Notes under the pieces: model-generated
The model's input: the letters and a program-made list of their open reading frames with translations, nothing else
Database searches by the model: none
What the model was told of the DNA's origin: nothing
Source of the DNA: an uncultured Bacteroidia bacterium
GTDB lineage: Bacteria; Bacteroidota; Bacteroidia; Bacteroidales; F082
Assembly (NCBI GenBank): GCA_902769875.1
Contig: CACXQV010000007.1
Span: 1 to 64,000 of the forward strand
Direction: 5' to 3'
Length of the DNA: 64,000 bases
Part shown: piece after piece, positions 1 to 8,301 of the stretch
Layout: each line of letters begins with the position of its first letter
How positions within the stretch are numbered: position 1 is the first letter of the stretch
Translations under genes and position numbers: made by a program

Positions 1-1
1 G

Positions 2-1098
2 ACCAAGACGGTTTATGGTCCTGTCATCATCGTGGTGCAGAATGCCGTGACTGTGGTGATGCTTGTTTCGGCTTTGACCCTTTACTTGCAAACGCGGCAT
101 CTGATAACCGCCGATTTGGGCTACAATACGAAAGACATTTTGGTCATAGACAATGTGTACGGCAAGACGGGCGAAATCAAGGCCTTGTTGGATGCCTATC
201 GTGCCGAGCCGTTTGTGGAAGACGTGGGGCAAGGCGACGGCACACCGCTGTTGGGTACCAACAACTGGACGGTGGAAATGGCCGACGGCACATGGGTCTC
301 GTTCCAGCAGATTCAAGGCGACCAGCATTATTTTGACATCCTTGGGCTTCGCATCAAGCAAGACAACCATATTCCAGGGTCTTATTGGCTCAACGAGTAC
401 GCTTTCAAGGAGATTGGAATCGACGAGGACGTGACCGAGTTACATTCCGCTGGAAAGGGCACTTTAGACATCGGAGGCATTTACTACGACTTCAAGATTT
501 GGCCCTTGGAAATGCAGCAGTCGGCGGCGTTGATTAACAACCGTGGCGAGAATCCCGATGACGATTTTCCGTGGAAATTGTTGGTGAAGACCACCGGTGA
601 CCACAAGGCGGCTCTCGATCGTTTGGAACAAGTGACGAAAGAGCTGTTTCCCGACAAGCGTTTTGAAGCGCTTTACCTTGAGGACATGATTGAAGCCTTT
701 TTTGCTGGCGAGAGCAGGTTCGCATCATCCTGATTTTCACCTTGCTTTCGATGCTCGTTTCTGCGTTGGGCTTGTTTGCAATGAGTTCCTACTACATGCA
801 GCAGGAGCGTCGTGCTGTGGCGGTGAAGAAAGTTTTTGGCGCCGACTATGGCGGCGTGTTGCGCGAGTTGGTGCTGAACTTCATGAAGATGGTGGCTGTG
901 GCTGCACTGATTGGCATTCCCGTGGCTTGGTTCATTATGCACCGTTGGCTTGAGGAATACACGCACCGCATCAGTCTCTCGTGGTGGATTTTCGCTTTGG
1001 CCGTGCTTGCCGTCGTGCTGATGGCGTTCCTGTCAGTCATTTGGCAAAGCATCAAGACGGCACGGGCTAATCCAGCTACGGTGTTGAAGAAAGAATAG
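2..1098 (+). pseudogene. FtsX-like ABC transporter permease, 5'-truncated by the window and frameshifted
   Basis: The reading frame is open from base 2, so the true start lies upstream of the window. It encodes the second half of a MacB/FtsX-like permease: one membrane segment (V-I-I-V-V...V-V-M-L-V-S-A-L), a long extracytoplasmic domain, then three C-terminal membrane segments and the family-typical ending P-A-T-V-L-K-K-E. The first frame stops at 733 (...GESRFASS) and the second takes over by about 726. Adding one G near 728 (GGCGAG-G-AGCAGG) restores the expected E-E-Q-V-R-I-I-L-I-F-T-L-L reading. A real frameshift or an assembly indel are both possible. It is one of three homologous permeases in this efflux locus. 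Confidence 0.8.
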
Positions 1099-1144
1099 CG
1101 TTTATCACAAAACAATCAAAACCTACAAAACAATGAATAATCAG

Positions 1145-1387
1145 AAACTACGGATTGCACGGATTAAACGGATGGCCGACAAGAAATTTGGAAGGCACAA
1201 GTGCCCAAATAATAATCAGAAACTACGGATTGCACGGATTGCACGGATTTTCAATGATAAAATTAGAAGGCACAAGTGCCCAAATTGTTACGGATTCCTA
1301 CCGGCGGCAGCCATCCGTACACATTGGACGCTTGCGTCCCAAAATTTTCGAAAAATAATATCTGTAAAATCCGCGAAATCCGTAGTT
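1145..1387. repeat. Intergenic palindromic repeat, copy A, with internal tandem duplication
   Basis: This fills the gap between the first permease and the adaptor gene. It begins AACTACGGATTGCACGGATT and ends with the inverted AATCCGCGAAATCCGTAGTT. Inside, a unit of about 75 bp is present twice (1137-1210 and 1211-1285), each ending in the small palindrome GGCACAAGTGCC. A second mini-palindrome GGACGCTTGCGTCC lies near 1326. The ends match copies B-D at 2723, 5283 and 6188 with G in place of A (ACGGATT versus ACGAATT). No credible protein is encoded. Confidence 0.75.
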
Positions 1388-1439
1388 AAAAAAGAAATCT
1401 TGAAATTTGAAATCTTGAAATTATAAATCTACAATAGTT

Positions 1440-2708
1440 ATGGAACACTCAATGGACAGAAAAATCGAACAGAAAAAAGGCATCCGCCGCGCATTCACGA
1501 AAAAGGCGTTGCCGTTTTGGGGCGGGGCGTTGCTCCTCGTCTTCATCCTTTGGCTCGTCTTCAGGGACGACTCGAAGAAACTCCGCATCGACGCGGACAA
1601 CATCACCGTGAGCACCGTCACCTCGGGCGAGTTCAACGACTACATCCGCATCAGCGGGCAGGTCGCGCCCATGACGACCATCCAAATCAGCCCCTTGGAA
1701 GGCGGTGTGGTGCAGCAGATCGTCACCGAGGAAGGCAGCCGCGTCAAGGCCGGCGACGTCATCCTCATTTTGAGCAACGAGAACCTCGACATGCAAATCC
1801 TCACCTCCGAGGCCGACCTCGCCGAGAAGGAGAACATCCTGCGCAACACCATGATTCAGATGGAACAACAAAAGTTGAGCGTGGAGCAGGAGAAGCTGCA
1901 ACTGCAAATGGAAGTGCAGCGCAACCGCCGCACCTACGAAGCGCAGAAGTCGCTCTACAACGACGGCCTCATCGCCCGCGAGGACTTCTTGAAAGCCGAG
2001 GAGGACTTCACGCTTTCGAGCAGTCGCCTGAAATTGGTGGAGAACCGCGCCAAGCAAGACAGCCTTCACCGCACGGTGGAAATCGACCGGATGCGCGAGA
2101 GCCTCGAAAACATGCGCGTCAATATGATGATGATCCGCAAGCGCAAGGAAAACCTGACCATCAAGGCACCCATCGACGGCGAGTTGGGCCTGTTGGATGT
2201 GGTGTTGGGCCAGTCGGTGGGGGCAGGCTCCAAGATTGGGCAAATCAACAATCTCGACAGTTACAAGATTGAGGCCCAGATAGATGAACATTACATCGAC
2301 CGCATCACGCCTGGCTTGGAGGCCACTTTTGAACGGCAGAGCGAGCGTTACGCAGCGCAAATCCGCAAGGTGTATCCCGAAGTGCGCGACGGCAAGTTCA
2401 AGGCCGACTTCAAGTTTATGGAACAGCAGCCCGAGAACATCCGCAGCGGCCAGACCTATTACCTCAACCTGCAACTCGGCCAGCCCGTGGAGGCGGTGCT
2501 CATCCCGCGTGGTGCTTTCTACCAAAAGACGGGCGGCAAGTGGATTTATGTGCTCTCTTCCGACGGCAGCAAGGCCACGCGCCGCGACATCAAGATTGGG
2601 CGACAGAACCCGCAGTATTACGAGGTTGTCGAAGGCCTTGAAGCAGGGGAGAAGGTGATTACTTCTTCGTATGATAACTTCGGCGAATCGGAGGTGCTGG
2701 TATTTTGA
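1440..2708 (+). CDS. HlyD/MacA-type efflux adaptor (periplasmic membrane fusion protein)
   Basis: This 422-residue protein should link an inner-membrane ABC exporter to an outer-membrane channel. There is one N-terminal membrane anchor (about residues 24-41), a lipoyl-like half-motif (about 72-112, S-G-Q-V-A-P... E-G-G-V-V), a long coiled-coil hairpin (about 117-235) rich in E, K and Q, a second lipoyl half (I-K-A-P-I-D-G-E-L-G) and a beta-barrel/membrane-proximal domain to the end. The length is normal for the family. It lies between two FtsX-like permeases and upstream of the matching ATPase, which indicates a MacAB-like efflux system. The substrate cannot be read from the sequence. Confidence 0.88.
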   Translation: MEHSMDRKIEQKKGIRRAFTKKALPFWGGALLLVFILWLVFRDDSKKLRIDADNITVSTVTSGEFNDYIRISGQVAPMTTIQISPLEGGVVQQIVTEEGSRVKAGDVILILSNENLDMQILTSEADLAEKENILRNTMIQMEQQKLSVEQEKLQLQMEVQRNRRTYEAQKSLYNDGLIAREDFLKAEEDFTLSSSRLKLVENRAKQDSLHRTVEIDRMRESLENMRVNMMMIRKRKENLTIKAPIDGELGLLDVVLGQSVGAGSKIGQINNLDSYKIEAQIDEHYIDRITPGLEATFERQSERYAAQIRKVYPEVRDGKFKADFKFMEQQPENIRSGQTYYLNLQLGQPVEAVLIPRGAFYQKTGGKWIYVLSSDGSKATRRDIKIGRQNPQYYEVVEGLEAGEKVITSSYDNFGESEVLVF

Positions 2709-2722
2709 AAAGCGATGAAAGG

Positions 2723-2860
2723 AACTACGAATTACACGAATTTGACGAATAATTTTGCGGCTTTCGCCGCGAATGGGGACGAATTTGGTGCCGCTTCGCG
2801 TCACTGCGAGGCATCAAATTCTTACAAATAATATTCGCTTAATTCGTGCAATTCGTAGTT
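2723..2860. repeat. Intergenic palindromic repeat, copy B
   Basis: A 138-bp element with inverted ends AACTACGAATTACACGAATT / AATTCGTGCAATTCGTAGTT. The core contains a GCGGCTTTCGCCGC hairpin and the segment GCGTCACTGCGAGGCA, which resembles common Bacteroidota REP sequences. It is nearly identical to copy C (5283-5422), including the preceding ATGAAAGG. It sits between the adaptor stop and the next permease start. Confidence 0.8.
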
Positions 2861-2902
2861 AAAAAAATAATGAGTAGTTAAACAAGTAAAAATTAGATAG
2901 TT

Positions 2903-5272
2903 ATGAACAGATTAACCGACAACCTAATCAAAATCCTATCGTTAGGCATAGGTCTCGCCATTGGCATCGTGCTCATTGCCAAGGTGTGCTTCGAGCTGTC
3001 GTACGACAGTTTCTACAAGGATGTGGAGCGCATCTATATGATTACAGAAACTATCATTTTTCAGGAAGGCGGCGACCCCGATGACTTCTGGGGCACTTCG
3101 GGCGGCATTGCGCCGGGTTTCAAGGCGGAGGTGCCTGGCGTGGAAGCCGCTACGCGCTATTCCAACCTGCTCAACGGTAACCTTTATGACGAAAGCGACA
3201 ACCTCATCACGGGCCTGTGCATAGGTGCCGACACCTGCTTTTTCGACTTTTTTGACCGTGAATTTCTTGCGGGTGATCCGATGCAAGCTTTGCAACAATA
3301 CAATGGCGACATTGCCGTCAGCCGCAGTTTTGCGGAGAAGTTGGGTGGCGTGAACGAGGCCATTGGCAAACAAATCTACAGTGAAGTTTGGGGGCCGAAA
3401 ACAAGACTGACCGTGGTGGGCGTTTTTGAAGATTTTCCAGAGAATGGCAGCGTACAATGCGACTTGGTGACGAGCATCGCTGCGTTTGGTGAGTGGAGCA
3501 TCAACAATTGGCTTGGCAACGACCGTTATCGCGGCTTTGTCAAACTGGCGCCCAATGTGGATCCCAACAGCTTGAAAGATGCCATCCGTAAGATGCAGGA
3601 AGCACACCAGCCTTTGGAGGAATTGGAACGCGACGGCTCCACGATTTGGTACACGCTGACCCCTCTTGCCACCATGCACCGTCACGAGCCTACTATCAAA
3701 AACTATGTGCTGATTCTGTCGGTGGTGGCGGCCTTGCTGCTTTTGGTCTCGGTGCTCAACTACCTGCTGATGGCCGTTTCGGATGTGGTGCGCCGCTCCA
3801 AGGAAATGGGGGTCAGGAAGTGCTACGGTGCCAGCGCAGGAAGCATCTACGGAATGCTCATCAAGGAGACGGCCTTGAACCTATTGGCTTCGATGGTAGT
3901 GGCGGCCTTGGTGATATGGGCTTTCAGCGGGGTCATCGAGTCGCTGTTGGGCGTGCCAGTTGCCAGCCTTATGGTGCCGCAAACCCGTTGGGTGCTTGTC
4001 GGCATCATTGCTTTCATCTTCCTGGTCTCTGCTCTCATCCCAGCGATGATGTTCGTCAGGATTCCCGTTTCGACGGCCTTCAGCGGCTACAAGGAAAGCA
4101 AGCGTCGTTGGAAACTCACGTTGTTGATGGTGCAAGTCGGCATCAATGTCATTTTGCTGCCTTTGGTCATCGTAGCTGATAGGCAATACAACTCTGCGAT
4201 GAACGCTGATATGGGCTACGATTACGAGCAGTTGCTGTATGTCCCGTTGGAAGGAGCGGACAAGGACAATTTGATACTGATTACAGAAAAACTGCGGCAA
4301 TATCCCGAAGTGGAGGCAGCAGAGCTGACCTATAGCATCCCATTGGACAAGACGTCTGGTAACAATATCATGCTGCCCGACAACCCGACGAAATATTTAA
4401 TGGGCGTGTGCGACCAATACATAGCGACGGAGGGCTTCTTCGATATGATGGGCTTCCGTTTGACAGAGGGCAAAGCGCCTTCAAAGCCGAAAGATGTAGC
4501 TGTGAGCCAAAGTTTCGTGAAGGAGATGAACCTTTATGCCGACTGGAGCGACGGCGCAGTAGGCAAGGACATCCTGATTTCGGAGCACAGCGATGGCGAC
4601 GATGACGTTTACACCATTTGTGGCGTTTATGAAGATTACGTCATCGGCTCGATGATGGGCAACGACGACCGCGCGAGCATCCGCTTTTGTTGGAATATGG
4701 ATTGGAATTATGGTCCCGAAGATTGGTCGAGGGTGATGAAAACATTGGTGGTGAAGGTTCGCGAAGTGAATCCCGAAGCCATCGCCAAGGTGAAGGCGGT
4801 CATCGAGGAATGTATGCCCGAGCGAAACAATGTCGAAGTGACACCTTACACCGAATTGGTCAAGAAGGAATATACCCACCTGTATCAGATGCGGCGCACA
4901 TTCATTATAGGTGCCTTGTTTGCTTTGGCGATTGCCTTGTTTGGTCTGATAGGCTTTGTACGCGACGAGGCCAACCGCCGTAGCAAGGAGGTGGCCATCC
5001 GCAAGGTGAATGGCGCGGTTGCGGGCGAAATCATCCGTATGTTCGTGGCGGATGTGCTGAAACTGGCCGTGATTGCGGCTTTGATAGGCGTGGCAATCGC
5101 CTATTTCCTTGCCGACAAATGGTTAGAACTATTCGCCATGCGCATCGGCCTCTCTCCCCTTTATTTCATCATCGGTGCGGTGGCCGTGCTGGTTGTCGTC
5201 ACCATCGTGGTCGTCTTGAGCAGCAATAGGATAGCCCGAATGAATCCTGTTAAGTCTTTGAAAAACAATTGA
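2903..5272 (+). CDS. FtsX-like ABC transporter permease (MacB_PCD + two FtsX domains)
   Basis: A 789-residue membrane protein of the full-length Bacteroidota type. It has one N-terminal membrane helix (about residues 9-29), a large periplasmic MacB-like domain, a block of three helices near the middle, a second helix/periplasmic domain starting near residue 400 (L-T-L-L-M-V-Q-V-G-I-N-V-I-L), and three C-terminal helices ending R-I-A-R-M-N-P-V-K-S-L-K-N-N. The coupling-helix motif K-E-M-G-V-R-K-C-Y-G-A and its second copy K-E-V-A-I-R-K-V-N-G-A are both present. It should work with the ATPase at 5485 and the adaptor at 1440. Mechanotransmission exporters of this class use the periplasmic domain rather than transporting through the membrane core. 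The substrate is unknown. Confidence 0.88.
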   Translation: MNRLTDNLIKILSLGIGLAIGIVLIAKVCFELSYDSFYKDVERIYMITETIIFQEGGDPDDFWGTSGGIAPGFKAEVPGVEAATRYSNLLNGNLYDESDNLITGLCIGADTCFFDFFDREFLAGDPMQALQQYNGDIAVSRSFAEKLGGVNEAIGKQIYSEVWGPKTRLTVVGVFEDFPENGSVQCDLVTSIAAFGEWSINNWLGNDRYRGFVKLAPNVDPNSLKDAIRKMQEAHQPLEELERDGSTIWYTLTPLATMHRHEPTIKNYVLILSVVAALLLLVSVLNYLLMAVSDVVRRSKEMGVRKCYGASAGSIYGMLIKETALNLLASMVVAALVIWAFSGVIESLLGVPVASLMVPQTRWVLVGIIAFIFLVSALIPAMMFVRIPVSTAFSGYKESKRRWKLTLLMVQVGINVILLPLVIVADRQYNSAMNADMGYDYEQLLYVPLEGADKDNLILITEKLRQYPEVEAAELTYSIPLDKTSGNNIMLPDNPTKYLMGVCDQYIATEGFFDMMGFRLTEGKAPSKPKDVAVSQSFVKEMNLYADWSDGAVGKDILISEHSDGDDDVYTICGVYEDYVIGSMMGNDDRASIRFCWNMDWNYGPEDWSRVMKTLVVKVREVNPEAIAKVKAVIEECMPERNNVEVTPYTELVKKEYTHLYQMRRTFIIGALFALAIALFGLIGFVRDEANRRSKEVAIRKVNGAVAGEIIRMFVADVLKLAVIAALIGVAIAYFLADKWLELFAMRIGLSPLYFIIGAVAVLVVVTIVVVLSSNRIARMNPVKSLKNN

Positions 5273-5282
5273 TAATGAAAGG

Positions 5283-5422
5283 AACTACGAATTACACGAA
5301 TTTGACGAATAATTTTGCGGCTTTCGCCGCGAATGGGGACGAATTTGGTGCCGCTTCGCGTCACTGCGAGGCACCTCAAATTCTTACAAATAATATTCGC
5401 TTAATTCGTGCAATTCGTAGTT
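5283..5422. repeat. Intergenic palindromic repeat, copy C
   Basis: Nearly identical to copy B: same 20-base inverted ends, same GCGGC hairpin, differing by a two-base insertion and a few substitutions near the GCGAGGCA segment. It lies between the permease stop and the ATPase gene. Confidence 0.8.
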
Positions 5423-5484
5423 AAACAAAGCAATCAAACAACAATTCAACAAAATAAAAGTTAAACCCTTAAACAATCAAAGCA

Positions 5485-6171
5485 ATGATTAAAGTAGAAA
5501 ATCTCAGGAAAGTCTTCGTGAGCGAAGACATCTCAATCGAAACCACAGCATTGGACGGCGTTTCGTTCGAAATCAACAAAGGCGAGTTTGTCGCCATCAT
5601 GGGGCCTTCGGGCTGCGGCAAATCGACTTTGCTCAACATCCTCGGCCTGTTGGACAACCCCACCGAGGGCAGTTACGAACTCCTCGGACATCAGGTCGGC
5701 AACCTCAAGGAGAAGGACCGCACCCAGTTCCGCAAGGGCAACATCGGCTTCGTGTTCCAGAGCTTCAACCTCATCGACGAACTCAACGTGTTTGAGAACA
5801 TCGAACTGCCGTTGCGCTACATGAACATCCCCGCCGCCGAGCGCAAACAGCGCGTCGACGACATCATGACGCGCATGGCCATCAAGCACCGCAAAGACCA
5901 CTTCCCGCAGCAACTCTCTGGCGGTCAGCAGCAAAGGGTGGCCATCGCCCGCGCCGTGGTCGCCAACCCCAAGCTCATCCTCGCCGACGAGCCTACGGGC
6001 AACCTCGACTCGAAGAACGGTCGTGAGGTGATGGACCTGCTCACCGACCTCCACAAAGAAGGCACCACCATCGTCATGGTGACCCACTCGCAGCGCGACG
6101 CGGGTTTTGCCGACCGCATCATCAACCTCTTCGATGGTAAGATCGTGGAGGATGTCTTGTCGCAACTGTGA
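5485..6171 (+). CDS. ABC transporter ATPase, LolD/MacB type
   Basis: This 228-residue nucleotide-binding subunit would power the FtsX-like permeases of the locus. Walker A is G-P-S-G-C-G-K-S (residues 40-47), the Q-loop follows at F-V-F-Q-S, the signature L-S-G-G-Q is near 144-148 and Walker B L-I-L-A-D-E-P near 164-170, followed by the D-loop G-N-L-D-S and a switch His in V-T-H-S. The length is typical. It is preceded by repeat copy C and followed by copy D. Confidence 0.93.
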   Translation: MIKVENLRKVFVSEDISIETTALDGVSFEINKGEFVAIMGPSGCGKSTLLNILGLLDNPTEGSYELLGHQVGNLKEKDRTQFRKGNIGFVFQSFNLIDELNVFENIELPLRYMNIPAAERKQRVDDIMTRMAIKHRKDHFPQQLSGGQQQRVAIARAVVANPKLILADEPTGNLDSKNGREVMDLLTDLHKEGTTIVMVTHSQRDAGFADRIINLFDGKIVEDVLSQL

Positions 6172-6187
6172 TTTCGGCGATTGAAGG

Positions 6188-6440
6188 AACTACGAATTGC
6201 ACGAATGGAACGAATTATTTTGTGGCTTGCGCCACGAATTAGGACGAATTTATGCCGCTTTGCGTCACTGCGAGGCACGAAGCAGTCCAGATTAGTATCC
6301 ATTCAGGCGCTTGCGCCTCAAATTCTCAAATCGAAATTCGCAAAATTCGTGTAATTCGTAGTTGTATTATCTGTATCAATCGCACACTTGCGTCCTGAAT
6401 TTTCGGGGACTTATCCGTCAAATCCGTGGAATCCGTAGTT
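6188..6440. repeat. Intergenic palindromic repeat, copy D (compound)
   Basis: It starts AACTACGAATTGCACGAAT and reaches a first inverted end AATTCGTGTAATTCGTAGTT at 6363. A second end of the ACGGATT flavour (AATCCGTGGAATCCGTAGTT) closes at 6440, so it looks like two related elements joined. It includes the REP-like GCGTCACTGCGAGGCACGAAGCAGTCC and mini-palindromes such as GGCGCTTGCGCC. Confidence 0.75.
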
Positions 6441-6466
6441 TGTTCGCTGACGAAATGATTGACAGT

Positions 6467-6515
6467 AGAAATCCAGCCAAAATCGACAAAAAAGTTCGGT
6501 TTTGGCTGAATTTCT
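6467..6515. repeat. 49-bp hairpin, downstream bracket of ATPase-nuclease cassette 1
   Basis: The arms are AGAAATCCAGCCAAAA (6467-6482) and TTTTGGCTGAATTTCT (6500-6515): 16 bp with one mismatch, and a 17-base loop holding an A6 run. The outer arm runs into the stop codon (6514-6516) of the minus-strand ATPase gene. The matching hairpin is at 8021-8069. It does not look like a simple terminator because no U-rich tract follows the stem. Confidence 0.85.
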
Positions 6516-7968
6516 AAAACAAGGAATCAAGCGTAACTATGTCATTTATATGGGTTTTATGCTTTGAATCGGTCGTTCCGAATGTGGTCACAAGAGCGAC
6601 ATAAATCGAGTGGCTCGGCTTGTGGATTTTGGCCTTGCTGACGGCTGAAATCTGTCTTGTCATCTCCTCAACGTCGTCGTTGGAAAGGGTGTATTTGCCT
6701 TCCGAGAACTTCATCTCGCAGATGTAGTTGGCACGCTCGGCGGTGGCGGGGATGATGAGGTCGATTTGAACCCCTTCGCCGTCGGGTGTCTTTCCTCGCC
6801 AACTGAAAGGCGTGGCGTATTCCTTGATTCTGAGCGCATTGGCGAGTTGTGGCATGTGTTCCATGACCAAGAGTTCAAAGGTGTTGCCTGCCCATGTGTA
6901 AAATGGCTTGCTTCGTTGCAGGGAACGCCAAGAGGTGAAGTCCGAGTTTTCGACAAAACGCAGGTAGAACAAGGTGAAGAAATCGACAAGTTGATAGACG
7001 GTCTGCTTCCTTGCACCGCCGTAGAGGGTGTAACTTCGGATGATGCCGGAGTCCATCAGGTTTTCGAGCACGTCGGTGAAAGTGCCGCCACCTTTCTTGT
7101 CGACGGCGTTGAGCAGTTCGTCCCGCGTCATTCCGTAGAATCGCTTTCCCAATTGGCGGATGACGTTGATGTATGTTTCGGAGGTTGAATAGAGCCCGGT
7201 GTAAACGTCCTTGAATTCCTGTCGGGCCTTGTCCTTGTCGAAGTAGATGGCGTTGATGTTGTCGGCCATCGTCCGGTCGGGTCGTATGCTGTCCATGTAA
7301 TAAGGCACGCCGCCTATGACCATGTAAGTGAGTGCGATTTCGTACCGCGACAGATGGAAGCCGCGTTTGGCCCAGTAGCGTTCACATTCCGCAAGGGTGA
7401 AGGGCTTGAGGAAGATGGATTCGGTGATTCTACCATAGAGGCCGCCGTAGTCGCGCATGACGTTGTCAACCATCCAACTGGTGGCCGAGCCGCAAACGAT
7501 GAGGAAGATGTCCTTGCGCTTCCTCGCCCATGAATTCCAGAAATGCCCAAGTTCAGCAAGCAGTTCCGCCGATTGCGGTCCGGCCAACCAAGGCAATTCG
7601 TCGATGAAAACGACCTTGCGGCGGGCGCGTTTGCTTTGCAGCAACTTTTTCAGTAGGTTCAAGGCTTCCATCCAACTATTGGGCGCGGGATTGGTTTTGG
7701 ACAAGCCATATTCCACAAGGCTGTTGTGGAAATGCGCCAATTGTTTCTGCCGGTACGACTCGACTTTTTCGGGGTTGTCGTGGTCGATTTTTTGGTACAT
7801 CCCGACGGCCACGAAGGAAAACTTGTTCTCAAGCGCCTCCTCGATGAGAAACGACTTGCCGACGCGCCGACGCCCGTAAATGGCCAAAAACTCGGAACGC
7901 TCCGAGGCGAAAAGCCTTGAGATGGTGGCAATTTCTTCTTCTCTACCGATAACTGATGAAGGGTTCAT
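6514..7968 (-). CDS. AAA ATPase with C-terminal DUF234 / PD-(D/E)XK-like nuclease domain
   Basis: This 484-residue protein has an N-terminal ATPase_2-type AAA domain: Walker A G-R-R-R-V-G-K-S (about 32-39), Walker B V-V-F-I-D-E-L (119-125) and sensor-like C-G-S-A-T-S-W (159-165). A middle winged-helix-like region follows (R-D-E-L-L-N-A-V ... G-G-G-T-F-T-D-V-L). The C-terminal DUF234 part shows D403-x14-E418-M-K420, the active-site pattern of PD-(D/E)XK nucleases. The family is widespread and functionally obscure. The gene is opposite to the efflux genes around it, has its own promoter (7990-8019) and is bracketed by matching hairpins at 6467 and 8021. It therefore looks like an inserted cassette. 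Nuclease activity is an inference from the motif. Confidence 0.88.
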   Translation of the reverse strand: MNPSSVIGREEEIATISRLFASERSEFLAIYGRRRVGKSFLIEEALENKFSFVAVGMYQKIDHDNPEKVESYRQKQLAHFHNSLVEYGLSKTNPAPNSWMEALNLLKKLLQSKRARRKVVFIDELPWLAGPQSAELLAELGHFWNSWARKRKDIFLIVCGSATSWMVDNVMRDYGGLYGRITESIFLKPFTLAECERYWAKRGFHLSRYEIALTYMVIGGVPYYMDSIRPDRTMADNINAIYFDKDKARQEFKDVYTGLYSTSETYINVIRQLGKRFYGMTRDELLNAVDKKGGGTFTDVLENLMDSGIIRSYTLYGGARKQTVYQLVDFFTLFYLRFVENSDFTSWRSLQRSKPFYTWAGNTFELLVMEHMPQLANALRIKEYATPFSWRGKTPDGEGVQIDLIIPATAERANYICEMKFSEGKYTLSNDDVEEMTRQISAVSKAKIHKPSHSIYVALVTTFGTTDSKHKTHINDIVTLDSLF

Positions 7969-7989
7969 AACGATGCTAATTTATTGCTG

Positions 7990-8019
7990 CAAAGATAGAT
8001 AAATATCTTTTATGTGCAA
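7990..8019 (-). promoter_or_regulatory. Promoter of ATPase-nuclease cassette 1
   Basis: On the minus strand TATCTTTG (7997-7990) fits the Bacteroidota -7 consensus TAnnTTTG. TTGC (8019-8016) lies 18 bases upstream as a -33-like element. The start codon is 21 bases downstream of the -7 box. The hairpin at 8021-8069 begins one base beyond the -33 element, a good position for an operator. Confidence 0.65.
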
Positions 8020-8020
8020 T

Positions 8021-8069
8021 AGAAATTCAGCCAAAATGCGATATTTTTTCTGATTTTGGCTGAATTTCT
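8021..8069. repeat. 49-bp hairpin, upstream bracket of ATPase-nuclease cassette 1
   Basis: A perfect 17-bp stem, AGAAATTCAGCCAAAAT / ATTTTGGCTGAATTTCT, with a 15-base loop carrying a T6 run. It has the same length and arm sequence as the hairpin at 6467. Judged by the loop, the two copies point in opposite directions, as terminal inverted repeats would. Confidence 0.88.
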
Positions 8070-8113
8070 CGGATTTTTCAAGCTGATCGGCACGAGGATT
8101 GCTATGTTTGGCG

Positions 8114-8156
8114 AGTGTAAAGGATCTTTACACTCACTGTAAAGATCCTTTACACT
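8114..8156. repeat. Perfect 19-bp inverted repeat with 5-base loop
   Basis: The arms AGTGTAAAGGATCTTTACA (8114-8132) and TGTAAAGATCCTTTACACT (8138-8156) are perfectly complementary around CTCAC. Each arm is itself partly palindromic (GTAAAGGATCTTTAC). It stands alone in the 232-bp gap between cassette 1 and the next permease. No U-tract follows, so an operator or the relic of another cassette end is more likely than a terminator. The rest of this gap is AT-rich spacer. Confidence 0.75.
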
Positions 8157-8238
8157 TTTACAAAACAGAAAAATTGTATCTTGCTGATTCTTATTATTTT
8201 GTAAATTTGGCACGAATTATGATAGATACTACCCAACA

Positions 8239-8301
8239 ATCAACAATTCAACAGTTAAACGATCAACAATTCAACAGTTAAACAATCAACAATTCAACAA
8301 T
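8239..8301. repeat. 23-bp tandem repeat in the permease leader
   Basis: Two full units of ATCAACAATTCAACAGTTAAAC plus G or A (8239-8261, 8262-8284) and a partial third unit run directly into the ATG at 8302. This is an AT-rich, probably unstructured 5' leader. Confidence 0.75.

Noticed and set aside
1133-1426. A 97-residue frame between the first permease and the adaptor gene
   Set aside because: It translates the tandem part of repeat copy A (recurring N-Q-K-L-R-I-A-R) and is not a protein.
1449-2804. A 451-residue open frame opposite the HlyD-type gene
   Set aside because: It mirrors the codon bias of the real gene on the other strand (His/Leu-rich), has no recognisable domain and extends into a repeat element.
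6467-8069. Hairpins around the ATPase gene as ordinary Rho-independent terminators
   Set aside because: The stems are A/T-rich at the ends, no U-tract follows them, and the upstream copy lies before the promoter; the paired design needs another explanation.
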